Origin: Diploscapter coronatus
Lineage: Eukaryota; Nematoda; Chromadorea; Rhabditida; Rhabditidae
Assembly: GCA_964036155.1 (NCBI GenBank)
Contig: OZ038422.1
Span: 4,177,201 to 4,241,200 of the forward strand
Length of the DNA: 64,000 nucleotides
Direction: 5' to 3'
The position numbers and the translations under genes are program-made. This document shows, piece by piece, positions 47,699-59,500 of the stretch; the stretch's first letter is position 1, and each line of letters opens with the position of its first letter. Under the pieces are notes generated by a model. The model worked only from the letters and a program-made list of their open reading frames with translations, was not told the DNA's origin and made no database searches.

Positions 47699-49012
47699 AT
47701 GCGATTAATTTTGGCAACTCTTCTAAATGCATCTATTATTTTACTCTCTTCTGCAGAGGAAATAAAATTCAAGGACGAAATACCTCCAGAATATTCAAGT
47801 AGGATGTTTGGACGCTAATTTTTAAAATGAAACTTTTAAGAGGCGTTAATGACAAAAGAAGCTGTAGAATTAGAAAGTAACATCAAAAATCTGACTGATG
47901 AGGAAAAAATTGTCGCTCGGAAGGTAATGGATCCCTAAAATTTGTAGAAACAAGATCATTTTAGCTTGGATACTTCGTTGTTGTTAGAAACATGAGTGTT
48001 GATGAGAGAATGGCAGGATTTGAGAAAATTCTCGGAGACAACATACAAGTTATGAAGCAGAAAAATTTGATCAGAAAGGCAATTGAACTAAGTCAGGAGA
48101 TGTTCGATGATTTCTACACGAAAACCTATCCAACTCTATCCGAAGGGGTAAAGTTCACTAGAATGATCAGCAAATTTACCTCAATTTTCAGTCAAAACAT
48201 TTCTATGATCAAATAGCCGATTTGATGGAGAAGGACTTCATAAAAATAAGCATGATTAGCAGTGAGCGAGTTCAGAGAATTGTAAGTAGACGTGTTTTTT
48301 AGAAAATGAAATCACTATAACTACTACATGATCAGAGATGTTGAAAAGTGGTACTTGCATCTGATGATAATATAAATCTGATACCTGGCGGATCAATTGC
48401 AGATCTGCAGGGTGAAAACTTGCACAAGGGCGGGTATGAGGATCTGCAATTTTGTGCAATTACATATCCAAAATTTCAAAACTTCACTTACCAATAGCTC
48501 TCTTTATTATATGAAAGAGCTGCATAATTGTCAAAATCCTATAATCCGTTGCGATATATCATTTTTGTTTTTCACTACTAATGATAATTTGTTTCAGTAT
48601 TGGGAGTTGACGAAAGAGCTCTTTCGAGAGGCGGGAAAACAAGCTATCGATGAGGCCAAAAGAGTCGCTGATGCAATTTCGGTTAGTAATTAATTTATCA
48701 TGAAAATCTCTCCGAATTAAAGTGAAAATTGTTCCTTTCGTGATTGAATTCCTTTATAATCACAATTTCTGGATATTTGAATGGACTAAAGTCTATTTTT
48801 AAAAATCTTATTTTAGAAACATCCGAAGAAACCAGAAATGAGGAAGCTAAATCAAGAAATCTACGAGAAGACCAACTATCTTCCACTCAAAGTTGCATTG
48901 TACGCATGATAATTGATGTGCTGTAAATAAATATTTCAAATTATTGAAATGTTTTAGGAAAAAATTCAAGAAACATTGAGAAAAATGACGTGTTTTTACG
49001 AGGAACAGTGAG
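47699..49012 (+). CDS. Small secreted all-helical protein, nematode-type
   Basis: Not recognised by name. The signal peptide MRLILATLLNASIILLSSAE is followed by about 230 residues rich in Glu, Lys and Ala with no Cys until near the end. Blocks include TKEAVELESNIKNLTDEEKI, MAGFEKILGDNIQVMKQKNL, MFDDFYTKTYPTLSEG, YWELTKELFREAGKQAIDEA, and a tail ending TCFYEEQ-stop. The heptad-like spacing suggests a helical bundle. It superficially recalls SXP/RAL-2 (DUF148) secreted nematode proteins, but no diagnostic residue was confirmed. Exons join in phase with short introns. Confidence 0.65.
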
Positions 49013-49145
49013 AAATGAGACGAAAAATGTCGGTGCCGCTGATTCTAACTAATAATGCATTTTGTACTGCATCCAACTAAATACGGCGAATTTGCACATA
49101 TCTTTTTCTTTTATTTTTTCGCCTTTCAATTGTTTATTCTTTTAG

Positions 49146-50705
49146 CATTGAGAATTCAGTTCCGACGTCGGATAACAAGGGGAAAAACGACAAGAATCAA
49201 AAGTGCAAATACGACAACTGGAATAAGCAGCAAGACTATGCATACTTTGAATTCTTTCAAACCCTCATTTCGGTATAAATCAGAAGAGCGTTGAGCCGGG
49301 CATTTCTGGGCTGATGTTCACGTGCGATGACAAGGGGAGGGAGGCCCTGTCTGAAGCCTGCAATATCATCGACGAAATGCTCGAATTGCATCGTGAGTTT
49401 TTTGTCTGACTTATTTTGAAGATTTCTTCCTCGAAAGATGGTGTGAATTTTTTATTGCAAAGTTTTGTAATTTACGTTCCTATATTGAGAAAATGGATAT
49501 ATAATGAAGCTCATAACAACGTTAGAGAACTAGCCTAATCAGACTGCCTTTCTCTTTTTGTCCGGTGAAGTGAGCAAAAGATTGAGTGAATTCGAGTAAG
49601 AGGTTAGTTGTGAGATGCTATCTGTTCTATTTTGTTGCTAGAACGCTTGTAGTTTCAACAGCAATTTATTCCTCAAAAACAGGAAGAAATGACACAGAAT
49701 GGAAACCAATAGTTCGAAGAATGATAAGAATAACAAGCAAAGGAAGAAAGGGCTCGAGGAAAGCTAGACCTCGCCCCAAGAGGGTGTGGAGAGGGAGCAG
49801 GCTGTAAAGATTTTGGCCTGCTCCCAAATATCGTAATTTGTGGGTTCGTTTTTAAATGTTTTCTTCCAACTTTCTTATTTCAGCGTCTTTATCCGGTCGA
49901 AAAGACGACAACGCGCAATTTGAAGGCGATCAGCGACCTCATTGCGAAGGTAAGAAGACTCGATTGGTGAGATTAGATTAGAAATTCAAATATCGTTACG
50001 TTTGATATTCAGTATTTTCTTCTTCCAAATGATAGAAGCAATATCCAATTTAAATTTAGCATTTTGCGAAAAGCAGCCATTATAAGTAGAAAATTGATAT
50101 AGCAATTTTTTGAGATATCAATCTTCATGTATGTCTATTCCAAATGATATCGCTGCACCTGAAGAGCAGAGAGGACGAGAGCTGCTCGACTTATACAGTG
50201 GAGTTCAAGACTCGCAACTACAACTCCCTCAACAGGCAGACAGTGCTACAGATGGTCGACGACGCCACGAGAATCATCGCTCCTGAATGCAGAGTCAATC
50301 TCGCTTGTAAGCTGCTTTCTTTTACTAATTATAGAATTGAAAACTCATTCTTCAAAATTGATGAAACATTACTGAAATACAATTTTTTATTGGTAAAAAT
50401 CGAAAACCGACGATTTTTGCAGAAACTTACTTTTTGAATTTTAAAACTGCTCTATTGTTGGCTGATCTACAAATCTATGTTATTTTCATTTCCGAATTAC
50501 GCTATTTTGAGTCAGAGCAGACTTGCTTGTTAAACTTCATTCAATATTTTCACTTTTGTTTCGTCAATATTCAGGATAGATTGGCAAGAAAATCTCCATC
50601 GGTATATCGGGGGCGAAGCTCGTAATAGCTTCTGTGCCAACATCATTAAAATCGAGGCATAGAAACACTAAAGTCGAAAGAGAGATAATATGCATGCAAA
50701 AGTGA
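49146..50705 (+). CDS. THUMPD1-like tRNA acetylation adaptor (model incomplete)
   Basis: A likely homologue of THUMPD1/Tan1, which helps N-acetyltransferase 10 acetylate tRNA. Supporting blocks are VEPGISGLMFTCDDKGREAL (N-terminal THUMPD1 motif), RLYPVEKTTTRNLKAISDLI, then STYTVEFKTRNYNSLNRQTV with the THUMP-fold sequence ATRIIAPECRVNLA, and a last exon IGKKISIGISGAKLVIASVP, where the family has a short hydrophobic strand pair. The linker exons between 49390 and 49870 and the join into the last exon could not be placed with confidence. The 5' end is also unclear: an ATG at 49016, only 3 bases after the upstream stop codon, could be spliced to the exon at 49146. The stop may be at 50662 or 50705. 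One intron holds the second copy of an 83-base repeat. Confidence 0.55.
50481..50563 (+). repeat. 83-base dispersed repeat, copy 2 (intronic)
   Basis: An ungapped match to 47421-47503, 3.06 kb away in the same orientation, within the last intron of the THUMPD1-like gene. Confidence 0.8.
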
Positions 50706-51168
50706 CATCATATTTCCTCTATTTCTTTTTAGCAATATTTCTCTGGGCGACTTTCCCCTCTTTCTCTGGCTTTCTCTATCATGTCCGCCTTTTCTGCCTC
50801 TCTTTGTTTGTGTAGAAAATCAATTGCGATTGAGCGGTTGTGTTTTTGTTTTCAATAAATTTCTTGTTGGTAGTCAATAATCAGTTCTCACTCTTGTCAT
50901 CGACTCCTTACTAACCAACCAGCCAACTAACCCACAGAAAAGCCTCTATCCGAGAACCTTTCTGTTCATTCCGGACTTGTTTTTATTTATTGATTGTTTT
51001 TAGTTTGTGTTGCGCACTCATATCTTATTTGTTACGCCTTGTCATTCCATGACGAAATATCCAAAACTCGTGTTTACTTTCCGCTGAAAAGACACGTGGA
51101 ACTTTGTTCATAGGATTCACTACTTTTCTTCTCATCTCTAGACCACGCCTTATTTGAATAAAACTAAA
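50706..51168. other. Intergenic
   Basis: 3' flank of the THUMPD1-like gene and promoter region of the ADP-ribosylglycohydrolase; no exon recognised. Confidence 0.5.
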
Positions 51169-52881
51169 ATGGATCGAATCTGGGGCGCTTTCTACGGCCA
51201 AATTATCGGTGACGCTTTGGGAAGTCGATATGAATTCGAGAAGTCGAAGATCGTCAAAAATCGTATAAAATCGGACAAAAAGTATGGATTTCTTGGGCTA
51301 TTCCAAAAGCCGTTTTTGCCTATGTTAGGTGTCGGTTTGGGAGATTTTAAACCTGGACAGGTAAAAAATTATATTTTAAAAAATGAGTAAAAATCATTTT
51401 AGTTCACAGATGACTCAGAAATGGCTTTATCCCTGGCTAGATCTATTGTTGAAAAACAGAAATTTGACCAAGTCGATGTGGCCTGTTCTTATGCATATTG
51501 GATGGAAACTGGACCATTGACAGCTGGGTTTGCGACAAAAAATGCGTTTAGGAACTCTATGAAAACAGTTACAGGTTAGATAAGCTAATTAAAAAAAAAG
51601 AAGTTATACAGAGACTATCAACTGAATGGGGCAGCCGCAATGATTTCAACTTTTCTCGGGTAATTTAAGCCGTTTCCAATTCGTCTTTTTTTTGCAAATG
51701 AAAGCACAACGCCTGCAGAATACGGAACTTTTTTTTTCGATTTTTCAAACTTACCCCTAATTTATATGATTCGGCTCGGGTCAAATTACCCTCAGAAAAC
51801 TTTAAAATCTCGAAAAATTGGAAAATATGTTCCGTGTTCTGTAGGTGTTATGCTTTCACCTGCAAAAAAACGAATTGAAAACGAATTTAATTATCCGAGA
51901 AATGTTGAAATTATTGTGGCTGCCATTCAGTTGATAATCCCTGTACCTTAATCTAGATAATCCTCTAAACCCAAACTGGCGAACCGATTTAAACGACGAA
52001 CAAAAACAGAAAGTGCTGGACAAGATCCTATACAATGTCAGAGACTATAATGGCAAAAGCCTCAGTAACGGCACACTTATGCGAATTTCCCCGTTGGCTA
52101 TCGCCTATCGAAACTCGAGTCCTAGCGAGCTCAGAAAGTTGGCCACTCTCGATACCCAAATTACTCATTGTCATCCAACAGCAGCAGATGCAACTTCTGT
52201 TTATGTTATAGCTCTAGCCAGTTTATTGAACGGAAATAGTCGAGAGGTGCCATTTTTTAGAGTTTTTTTTGTTAATCTGCCTAATATTTTAGGAAGCGTA
52301 TAACCTAGCGCTAGAACATGCAGAAACAGAACTCGTAAAAATCCACTTGAACGAAGCGAAAAAGCACCCGGTTCCGGTAAAATTACCGGATAATTTCAAA
52401 TGGCAACAGCCGACAGTTTTTGGTACTATATATATAGCTAATATATGAAACTGAATCATTTTTCCGAGGTACTAACTTCGAAAGATTTGCATAAACCAAT
52501 GGAATACACAGATGGAGATGACAAAGCGATCGGCTATACGGGCGTAAATTTTTAAAAATTAGTATAATTGTCATATATAAAGTTTAGGTCGCCCTTCAAG
52601 GCGCATTTTACGAACTTTTACACGCCGAAAGTTTTTCGTCCGGTCTCGAAAATGTCATATCAAGAGGCGGGGATACCGATACAAACGGCTGCATAGCAGC
52701 ATCCTTACTTGGAGCCTATTTCGGAGTAGAAAATATACCAGAAGATTGGATAGAATCCGTCAGAAAAGCGGAACCTTATTTGGGATGCCGAGATCATGAA
52801 AGAACAAAAGTCCCTATGGATTTTCTAAGTTTGAAAGATGTCGATGAATTAGTTCCGAAACTCGCTAATATTTGCTCATAA
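51169..52881 (+). CDS. ADP-ribosylglycohydrolase (DraG/ARH family)
   Basis: Removes ADP-ribose from modified proteins or nucleic acids using two Mg ions. The start MDRIWGAFYGQIIGDALGSR is the canonical ARH N-terminus. FTDDSEMALSLARS supplies the first metal-binding Thr-Asp-Asp. KSLSNGTLMRISPLAIAYRN and LDTQITHCHPTAADATSVYV follow, and RGGDTDTNGCIAASLLGAYF supplies the second metal site. It ends LVPKLANICS-stop. It has eight exons, about 330 aa, typical length, and every motif intact. The large intron near 51580-51955 contains a complete MITE; splicing directly over it joins MKTVT to DNPLNPNWRTD in phase. The substrate class (ARH1- or ARH3-like) cannot be told from the motifs. Confidence 0.92.
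51607..51945. mobile_element. MITE inside the ADP-ribosylglycohydrolase intron
   Basis: The left end TACAGAGACTATCAACTGAA matches the reverse complement of the right end, TACAGGGATTATCAACTGAA. Complementarity continues inward for about 120 bases with few mismatches. TA at both edges suggests Tc1/mariner-type insertion. It has no ORF of its own. Confidence 0.85.
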
Positions 52882-53008
52882 AAGTTGTTTTTTGTAAATA
52901 AAACATTTTTTTTGCGTTTTGACGTTTCGTACAAAAATGACAGCGATATTCCCGAATGGAAAATTTGTTTGGTTTATTTGAACTACATTTATCAAAATCT
53001 AATTTTCT

Positions 53009-56000
53009 CTATAGTGGACAGTTCTCGGAGTCTCTTCGTTTCAGGGCCCATTGAGTCCGTTTCTGCTTGATACTCATCTTGAATTCTTCAAGATTACGGT
53101 GTATTTTTGGTTTTGTTGGTTTTCGCCGATACAGAGGTTTCTTGTTGACGGAAGTATCCAAAACATGCAGATCCTCGCAAAGCTTGAGCGAATGGTGGAA
53201 TTTTCGAGTTTTGCAGATCATTTCATCCCTAAAGCGAAAAACTATGCCAAAGATAAAGACGTCATCAAACCTGCAAAGCTTCCCGCACTCTTTGACTCCA
53301 TCATATTCCGTTCTTCGGTAATAATTCTTACGATACTTGGCAAACAAATCGTCATCAGTCTTCATCCGTTCTATCATATTATTCCATTCACTTGGGATGT
53401 GGGATTTTAGTCCTAGGAATTTGCATTTATTTTTTTCTGAAGATGCGAATTTCGAAACCGTATTCCTGATTCACGCTGGCATAGAGTTGTTTCCAGGTCG
53501 GATTCGTGGGATTGGCATTGTTCTCGGTTAGATTAAAATAAAAATCAGCGAAATCGACTACTTGGAAAGTTGATCCGGGATAGTTTCCGTCAATTGTATA
53601 GATTCCTGATTATTTTTTTTAGAAATTAAAGAAAAGTACGTCATTCTTACGATAAGCTGGATAAAATTCATTGTACGGTGTCAAGGAGGGAGCCGAATAA
53701 GCCATACTAAATCAGAAAATCATTCAAGTACTGGGTGTTCCAAGTTTATCTTCCCAATTTACTTTTTGAATAACTTTCTTATTTCTGGACCAAATTGAAT
53801 GATTCTTTTTTTATTTTATAGATCTTGAATAGTAGAATAATGTAAAAGTAATAAGGAACTTTTTAGAAATTATTTTGGCGGGAAAAATTACTCGAAGTTA
53901 CCCTATATACTACCCGTACTGAATTTACAAGTTTAAGGTAAGTTAACGTCGAAATCTTCATAGAATCATGTAAAGCTCTTCAAGTTGATCAACTTTTGCC
54001 TCAGAACTTATGCAGAATTGAATCCTCTTTCTCATGGGCTAATATTTAGCCGGCGATCAAACTTCTTTTTGGTCGAAAAAAGCGAAAACTGAGATGAGTT
54101 AAAGTCAAAATATCGGATTTTGAACTTTCCCGCCAAAGCAGGTGGTTGTCGTGACTCATCACAGCTACGTTATTTGTAGAGTTTTTCATGGGGTATTCAA
54201 TGCTTAAAACCGCATTCGATTTGGTCCAAAAATAAGAAAGTTATTTAAAAAATAAAATAGGAAGATAAGCTTAAAACACCCGGTACATGAATAACAAAAC
54301 ATACTTTGTCGGTACACTCGTATGGTTCTCCGGGTCAGAATAGATCATGTAAAAAGCTTGATAATGAGTATGCCCCATAAAGATGCCTGATATCGTATTC
54401 GTGAATCGATTGACAGCATGGTAGAAGTTGATGTCCCAGCCTTCAAGACTTTCACCGTCTCCGCCATTAATGTGGCTCACTATATGTACCTAAAAATAAA
54501 CGTCCTACTTCAAGGAAGATGAAAAATGATTACTTTGTCCTCAGCATCCTCTGCATCCTTCAATTGGCTTATCAACCAGCTCATGGATCCATCTAAAGGG
54601 AAATGGAAAATCGAATGGTTTTAGATGCATACCTGGATCAGTTTCGTTAATGTATAGCCAGCTAAATTTGAGCAATTTTAACCCCTCATACATTATAAGC
54701 CAAATTCTTACAAATTAATCCTGTCGCCGTAGACGTTATTCAACGAAATAACTCTCAACCCAGGGTACAACTTGGTCATGTAACATCCGTTACTAAAGTG
54801 GAAGAGAAAATCTAATTTAAGAGGGGTTTCAATCAATTACTAATGAATAGTCGAGTTTTGGTCGTCGGGAACCCAGCCCTTCCACGAATCAGCCATCGAC
54901 GCATACAGCCAATCCATGTGATACTTTTTCGGAGTGAAATGAGGTGCGATGCTGAAAACATCTCCAAAATTGGTAATGAATGAAAAAAACGACTCGCTTG
55001 TCGATAGGCACTCCTTCGTGATTTCCGACAGAGAAGACCACGGGAACGCCGGGAAATCGTCTAAAAGTTTCCTAAATTTGACTCGAATGGAATAACACGC
55101 ATACGATCTGATGCTATCCGAAACATTCCGAATCATCGCCATATGAGTGCGATTCGAGTAAGCCCAATCGGTATGGCTAGTAATGTCACCGCTTACAATG
55201 ATGTAGTCAATCGGAAAGGGTTGAGAATAAGTAATTATAAGCAATTGCTTTGGATCAAGATCCTACTTTTCCATTATTTGCTACGATGTTATCCAGCATG
55301 TTCGTGAAAAGCCAATAGGGAGCGTCGCAATTGCCGACATAAACTTATAACATTCATGAAATTGTGAAACATAAAATAATTACCATTCCCCAGTAGCCTG
55401 CAGGTCGTTTCACGTCTCTTGTTACTTCCTGAACCTCGGTAGTAGATTAAGAAAGAAGGAGACAAAATATCCCAATCATGCTTACATCCGGAATGTCTTG
55501 TGGTCGGCAACACTGCGAGGTCGAACAATCTGCTTCCAATCCAGGTGTGTAGAACATATCGAGGTGAATGTCTGTGAGGTGTAAAACCCGGAGTGTCGAC
55601 TTCGGATTCTAAATACGCTTATTTCTCATGGTAAACTCATAAAATTAGCAATGATAAAAACCGATCAATTTCATATTTTCGATGATCCCCTGAAAACAGT
55701 CATCGAAAACCTCACCAATACTGGTTGTTTCGGTTGAAACGGGGGCTGATTTGGAGGCATTGGAAGCAGCCATTTGACGATAAGAGGGTCGTGTGGGTTT
55801 CCGCAGTCTATGAAGTTACATCATTTAAAAAATGATTTTATAGGAAAAAGTAAACTTACCATCAACAAGCAATCCACAAATTTCATTCGGTGTCACTAGA
55901 ATTTGGCCGAGCACATATATGAACTCATCCTAAAAACATCGAAAGATGGAATGGAATATTTTATGAATAGACCTTACCTTGAAGACCGATACGAGGCCGT

Positions 56001-56288
56001 TGCATATGAAATTGTCCTCGATATGTAAGTTATCGCACACGAATAGCGCAAAATCGCCGACGCATTCAGATGTCGTCTTCGAACCCTGTAAAATAGAGAA
56101 CGAGTTTAAGCAACAATATCAGAATCACCGACCCACTCTTCGTGCAGCAAATCAACTAAAAAGTTGCATTCCTGACATTGCTGCGAAACAGAAAGAACCG
56201 CTAAATTATGAGGTTTGGAGCAATAAGAATGTTTTCGCAACTAACGTGAAGATAATGAAGCTATAACAATGAGAATTTCGAATCGCAT
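53009..56288 (-). CDS. Acid sphingomyelinase paralogue 1
   Basis: A secreted/lysosomal phosphodiesterase that cleaves sphingomyelin to ceramide. The signal peptide MRFEILIVIASLSS lies directly after a TCTACAG acceptor. Next come a saposin-B domain (QQCQECNFLVDLL, ECVGDFALFVCDNL, NFICNGLVSVF), a proline linker, and the metallophosphatase core: LRVLHLTDIHLDMFYTPG (Asp, His), VSGDITSHTDW (Asp), VGNHEGVPID (Asn, His), VHIVSHING (His) and GIFMGHTHYQ (His-x-His). The C-terminal domain ends RRDSENCPL-stop. All metal ligands are present. However, I cannot find canonical in-frame splices joining AGYWG to GNCDAPYW, or VSDSIR to FRRFPG. One intron uses a GC donor. The intron after the GHTH exon carries an inverted-repeat element. 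Either decayed, non-canonically spliced, or affected by base errors. Confidence 0.82.
53772..54243. mobile_element. Inverted-repeat element in sphingomyelinase 1 intron
   Basis: ATAACTTTCTTATTTCTGGA at the left is mirrored by TCCAAAAATAAGAAAGTTAT at the right, giving terminal repeats of about 32 bases. Interior words (ATTTTGGCGGGAAA and its complement) also mirror. A shorter relative lies at about 33829-34050. Confidence 0.75.
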
Positions 56289-56539
56289 CTGTAGAAGTAA
56301 TAGAAAAGTATCAACAATGTCAATAAATCATGCAGCTGCTAACCCGGACAAAAGCATCCGTCTCTCGGAACAATTCTAGTATTTTATCAGCATTTCAAAT
56401 CAAACAATAAGGTACAACTCGAACTAGACAAGGAAAAATCGCGAAAAAAAATTAAAGCGTTACCGATAAGCAAAACGTGCATGCATCTATAGAATTTTTT
56501 TTTCTGAATTTATGAACTCATTAATCCTAAATCAGTCAT

Positions 56540-59500
56540 TCATAATGGGCAATTTTCTGAGTCTCTTCTTCTCAGTTTCCATTCTTGTCGTTTTTGATCT
56601 ACTTCGAGCTTGATCTGGTTGAAATCAATAGGTGACTCTTGTTGGCTATCAATATTGAGTGGAATGTCGTTTGATATATTTGTAACATTCAAATCACTGC
56701 ACAATTTTGTTGAATGATGAAATGTTCGAGTTGAGCAAATCAAGTAGTCTCTGCAAAGGAGTCTTGTATTTTGGTTATGTAGATACAGATTTTATATGAA
56801 TTGAAGCGATTAATGATGTTCAAGAGCGAATGGAAGTTTTATTCATATGTTTAAATCATTATAATTGTGAAAAACTAGCCTGCAAGTCTCATCACACGAT
56901 TGAACTCCATCGTAATCTACATTTCTACGATGATAAAACAAACGATATTTCGTAAACAAATCATCGTCTGTTCTCATTCGTTCACTCATTTTACTCCACT
57001 CTTCTGGAGTGTGATATTTCAGACCTTAAGATGAAATCATTCTCATTGAATTATGAATAACCTTGAACCAAATTCCTGATTGATGCTCGAATACAATTGT
57101 CTCCAGATGGGATTAGCCTGATTCGCATTGTTTTCAGTCAGATTGAAATAGAACTCCGAAAAATCAATAGTCTGATAGGTAGAACCAGAATAGTTTCCAT
57201 CGATCGTGTAAATCCCTTAGTTTTAACTTCAAATGTCTGAAAACTATAGCAAGTTTACTGTATCCAGGATAAAAGTCGTTGTTCGGTGTTAAGGATGGTG
57301 CAGAGTAGACTACGCTAAAAAATTCTCTTTATTACTTTTAATTAATCATATACACAAACTTTGTCGGGGTGCTAGTGTGATCTTCAGGGTCAGAATAGAT
57401 CAAATAGAACGATTCACTGTGGGTATGCCCCATGAATATGCCAGATATCGTATTCGTAAAGCGGTTGACGATGTGGTAAAAATTTATATCCCACCCCTCA
57501 AAGGTTTCAAAGGTGCCTAAGATGATATTCAAGCAATTCGCACAAGATATAAATTATTACCTGCATTGATGTGTGAAATGATATGAACCTGCAAGTTAGA
57601 GTTTTATCTTTTATTCAACAACAACAACAATATCACGGCACACCTTCTATCAAACGACTGCATGATTTTTCGGAAAATCTTATCCTACTTATCCCTAGCC
57701 TCACCTAGTTTCCTATACCCTATTTTGTTAAGCTATCATTACAGGATATTTTGGCTGCCGAAAAATGATTAAGAGTAAGAAAAAATCATAAGTTCTGCCA
57801 AGAAAAAGTACACATTCCGTCATTAATTGGAAAAAGTGCCATCCATGTCGTCCTGCCGTCATTTCGTAACTGCCCTTTTATTCATTAAAAAACTCGTTTT
57901 TACCTTTTCGCCCGAAAGTTCGGCATCTTGCAACTGACTCATCAGCCACGTCATTGTGCCATCTGAAGGAAGTTTCTTATGTCAATGCCGAAAGATAGTT
58001 TCAAGGAAACTCTTGCCTGGATCAGTCTCATTTATGTAGAGCCAGCTAAAATAAGAATAACTAAAATTAGGAAAGAGATACTAAAATCCCACAAGTTAAA
58101 CTTCAGTCCAAAGATATTGTTCAAAGAGATCACTCGTAAACCCGGATAGAGTTTCGTCATGAAACAACCTCTGCTGAAGATGAGAACAGAATTGACTAGC
58201 TGGAATGTGGAGTGATGAGTCACTCACTAGTGAATTGTGTTGATCTGATCCTCAGGAACCCAACCCTTCCACGATTCTGCCATTGATGCATACAACCAAT
58301 CATAACTGAATCTCTCTGGTACATAGTGAGGAGCAATGCTGAAAGCATCTCCAAAAATTGGTAATGAAAAAAAACTTACTTATCGTGAGGCACTCCCTCA
58401 TGATTTCCAACGCACATGATCACGGGGATATCAGGAAAGCGTCTAAACAGGTCCCAAATAGCTTAATAATATAAAGCAGAAGGTTTATACGATCGAATAG
58501 TATCTGATACGTTTCGTATTATGGCCATATGAGTAACGTTCGAGTAGGCCCAGTCTGCATGGCTTGTCAAATCTCCAGACACAATTATGTAATCCAGCTG
58601 CAAGTTGAAATTCGCAACTATCCCGATTAAAAGAGCTAGCCTTTCCATTATTTGCTACGATATTGTCGAGCATATTTGTGAAGAGCCAATACGGAGAATC
58701 GCATTTACCGACATGTAAATTTTTGAATTTCAAAAATGATTTATAAAAATCCTTACAGTTCCCCAATACCCTGCAGATCGATTCACTTGAGGTGTAATTT
58801 CCTAGAGATTGTAGATAAACGCTAATGATACAAAATGAGATATACTCACATCAGGAATGTCTTGAGGTCGACAACAGAGGGCAGTCGCGCAGTCAGCTTC
58901 TAGACCAGGTGTGTAATGCATGTCCAAATGAATATCCGTAAGATGCAAAACGCGAAGTGTCGATTTCGGATTCTAAATACTTTTTTTTTTTTTCATGGTA
59001 AACTCATCAAATTGACAGTGATAAAAATCGATCAATTTCGTATTTTCGATAATCTTCTGAAAACAATTATCGAAAATCTCACCAATACTGGTTGTTTTGG
59101 TTGAAATGGAGGTTTATTAGGAGGCATATCAAGTAGCCATCGAGCCTTCAGTGGATCGTAAGGATTGCCACAATCTGATAAGTGAAGATGATCTATGGCA
59201 GAGTTACATGAAAGAGTCAGCACACCTTCCACTAATAATCCACAGATTTCATTTGGCGTGACAATAATTTGCCCTAGGACGTAGATAAACTCATCCTGTA
59301 AAATATTTTTTAAAAATGGCTTTTGGTATTCTTCAATTCGTGATTCACATCATATTCAGAGTTTAGTCCTTCGCATATGAAATTGTCCTCGATGTGAAGT
59401 GCATCGCATAAGAAGACACCCAAGTCTTTGATGCACTCAGATGTCGTTTTGGAGCCATAAAATATGAAAATAAACCATTTAATTACGGGAGAATCCTACC

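Noticed and set aside
49016..49056. ATG at 49016 as firm start of the THUMPD1-like gene
   Set aside because: It lies only 3 bases after the upstream stop codon with no clear trans-splice acceptor between, so it is kept only as a possibility.
51607..51660. Putative small exon (LSTEWGSRNDFNFS) in the ADP-ribosylglycohydrolase gene
   Set aside because: The segment is one arm of a MITE, mirrored at 51890-51945, and skipping the whole element restores the conserved frame.
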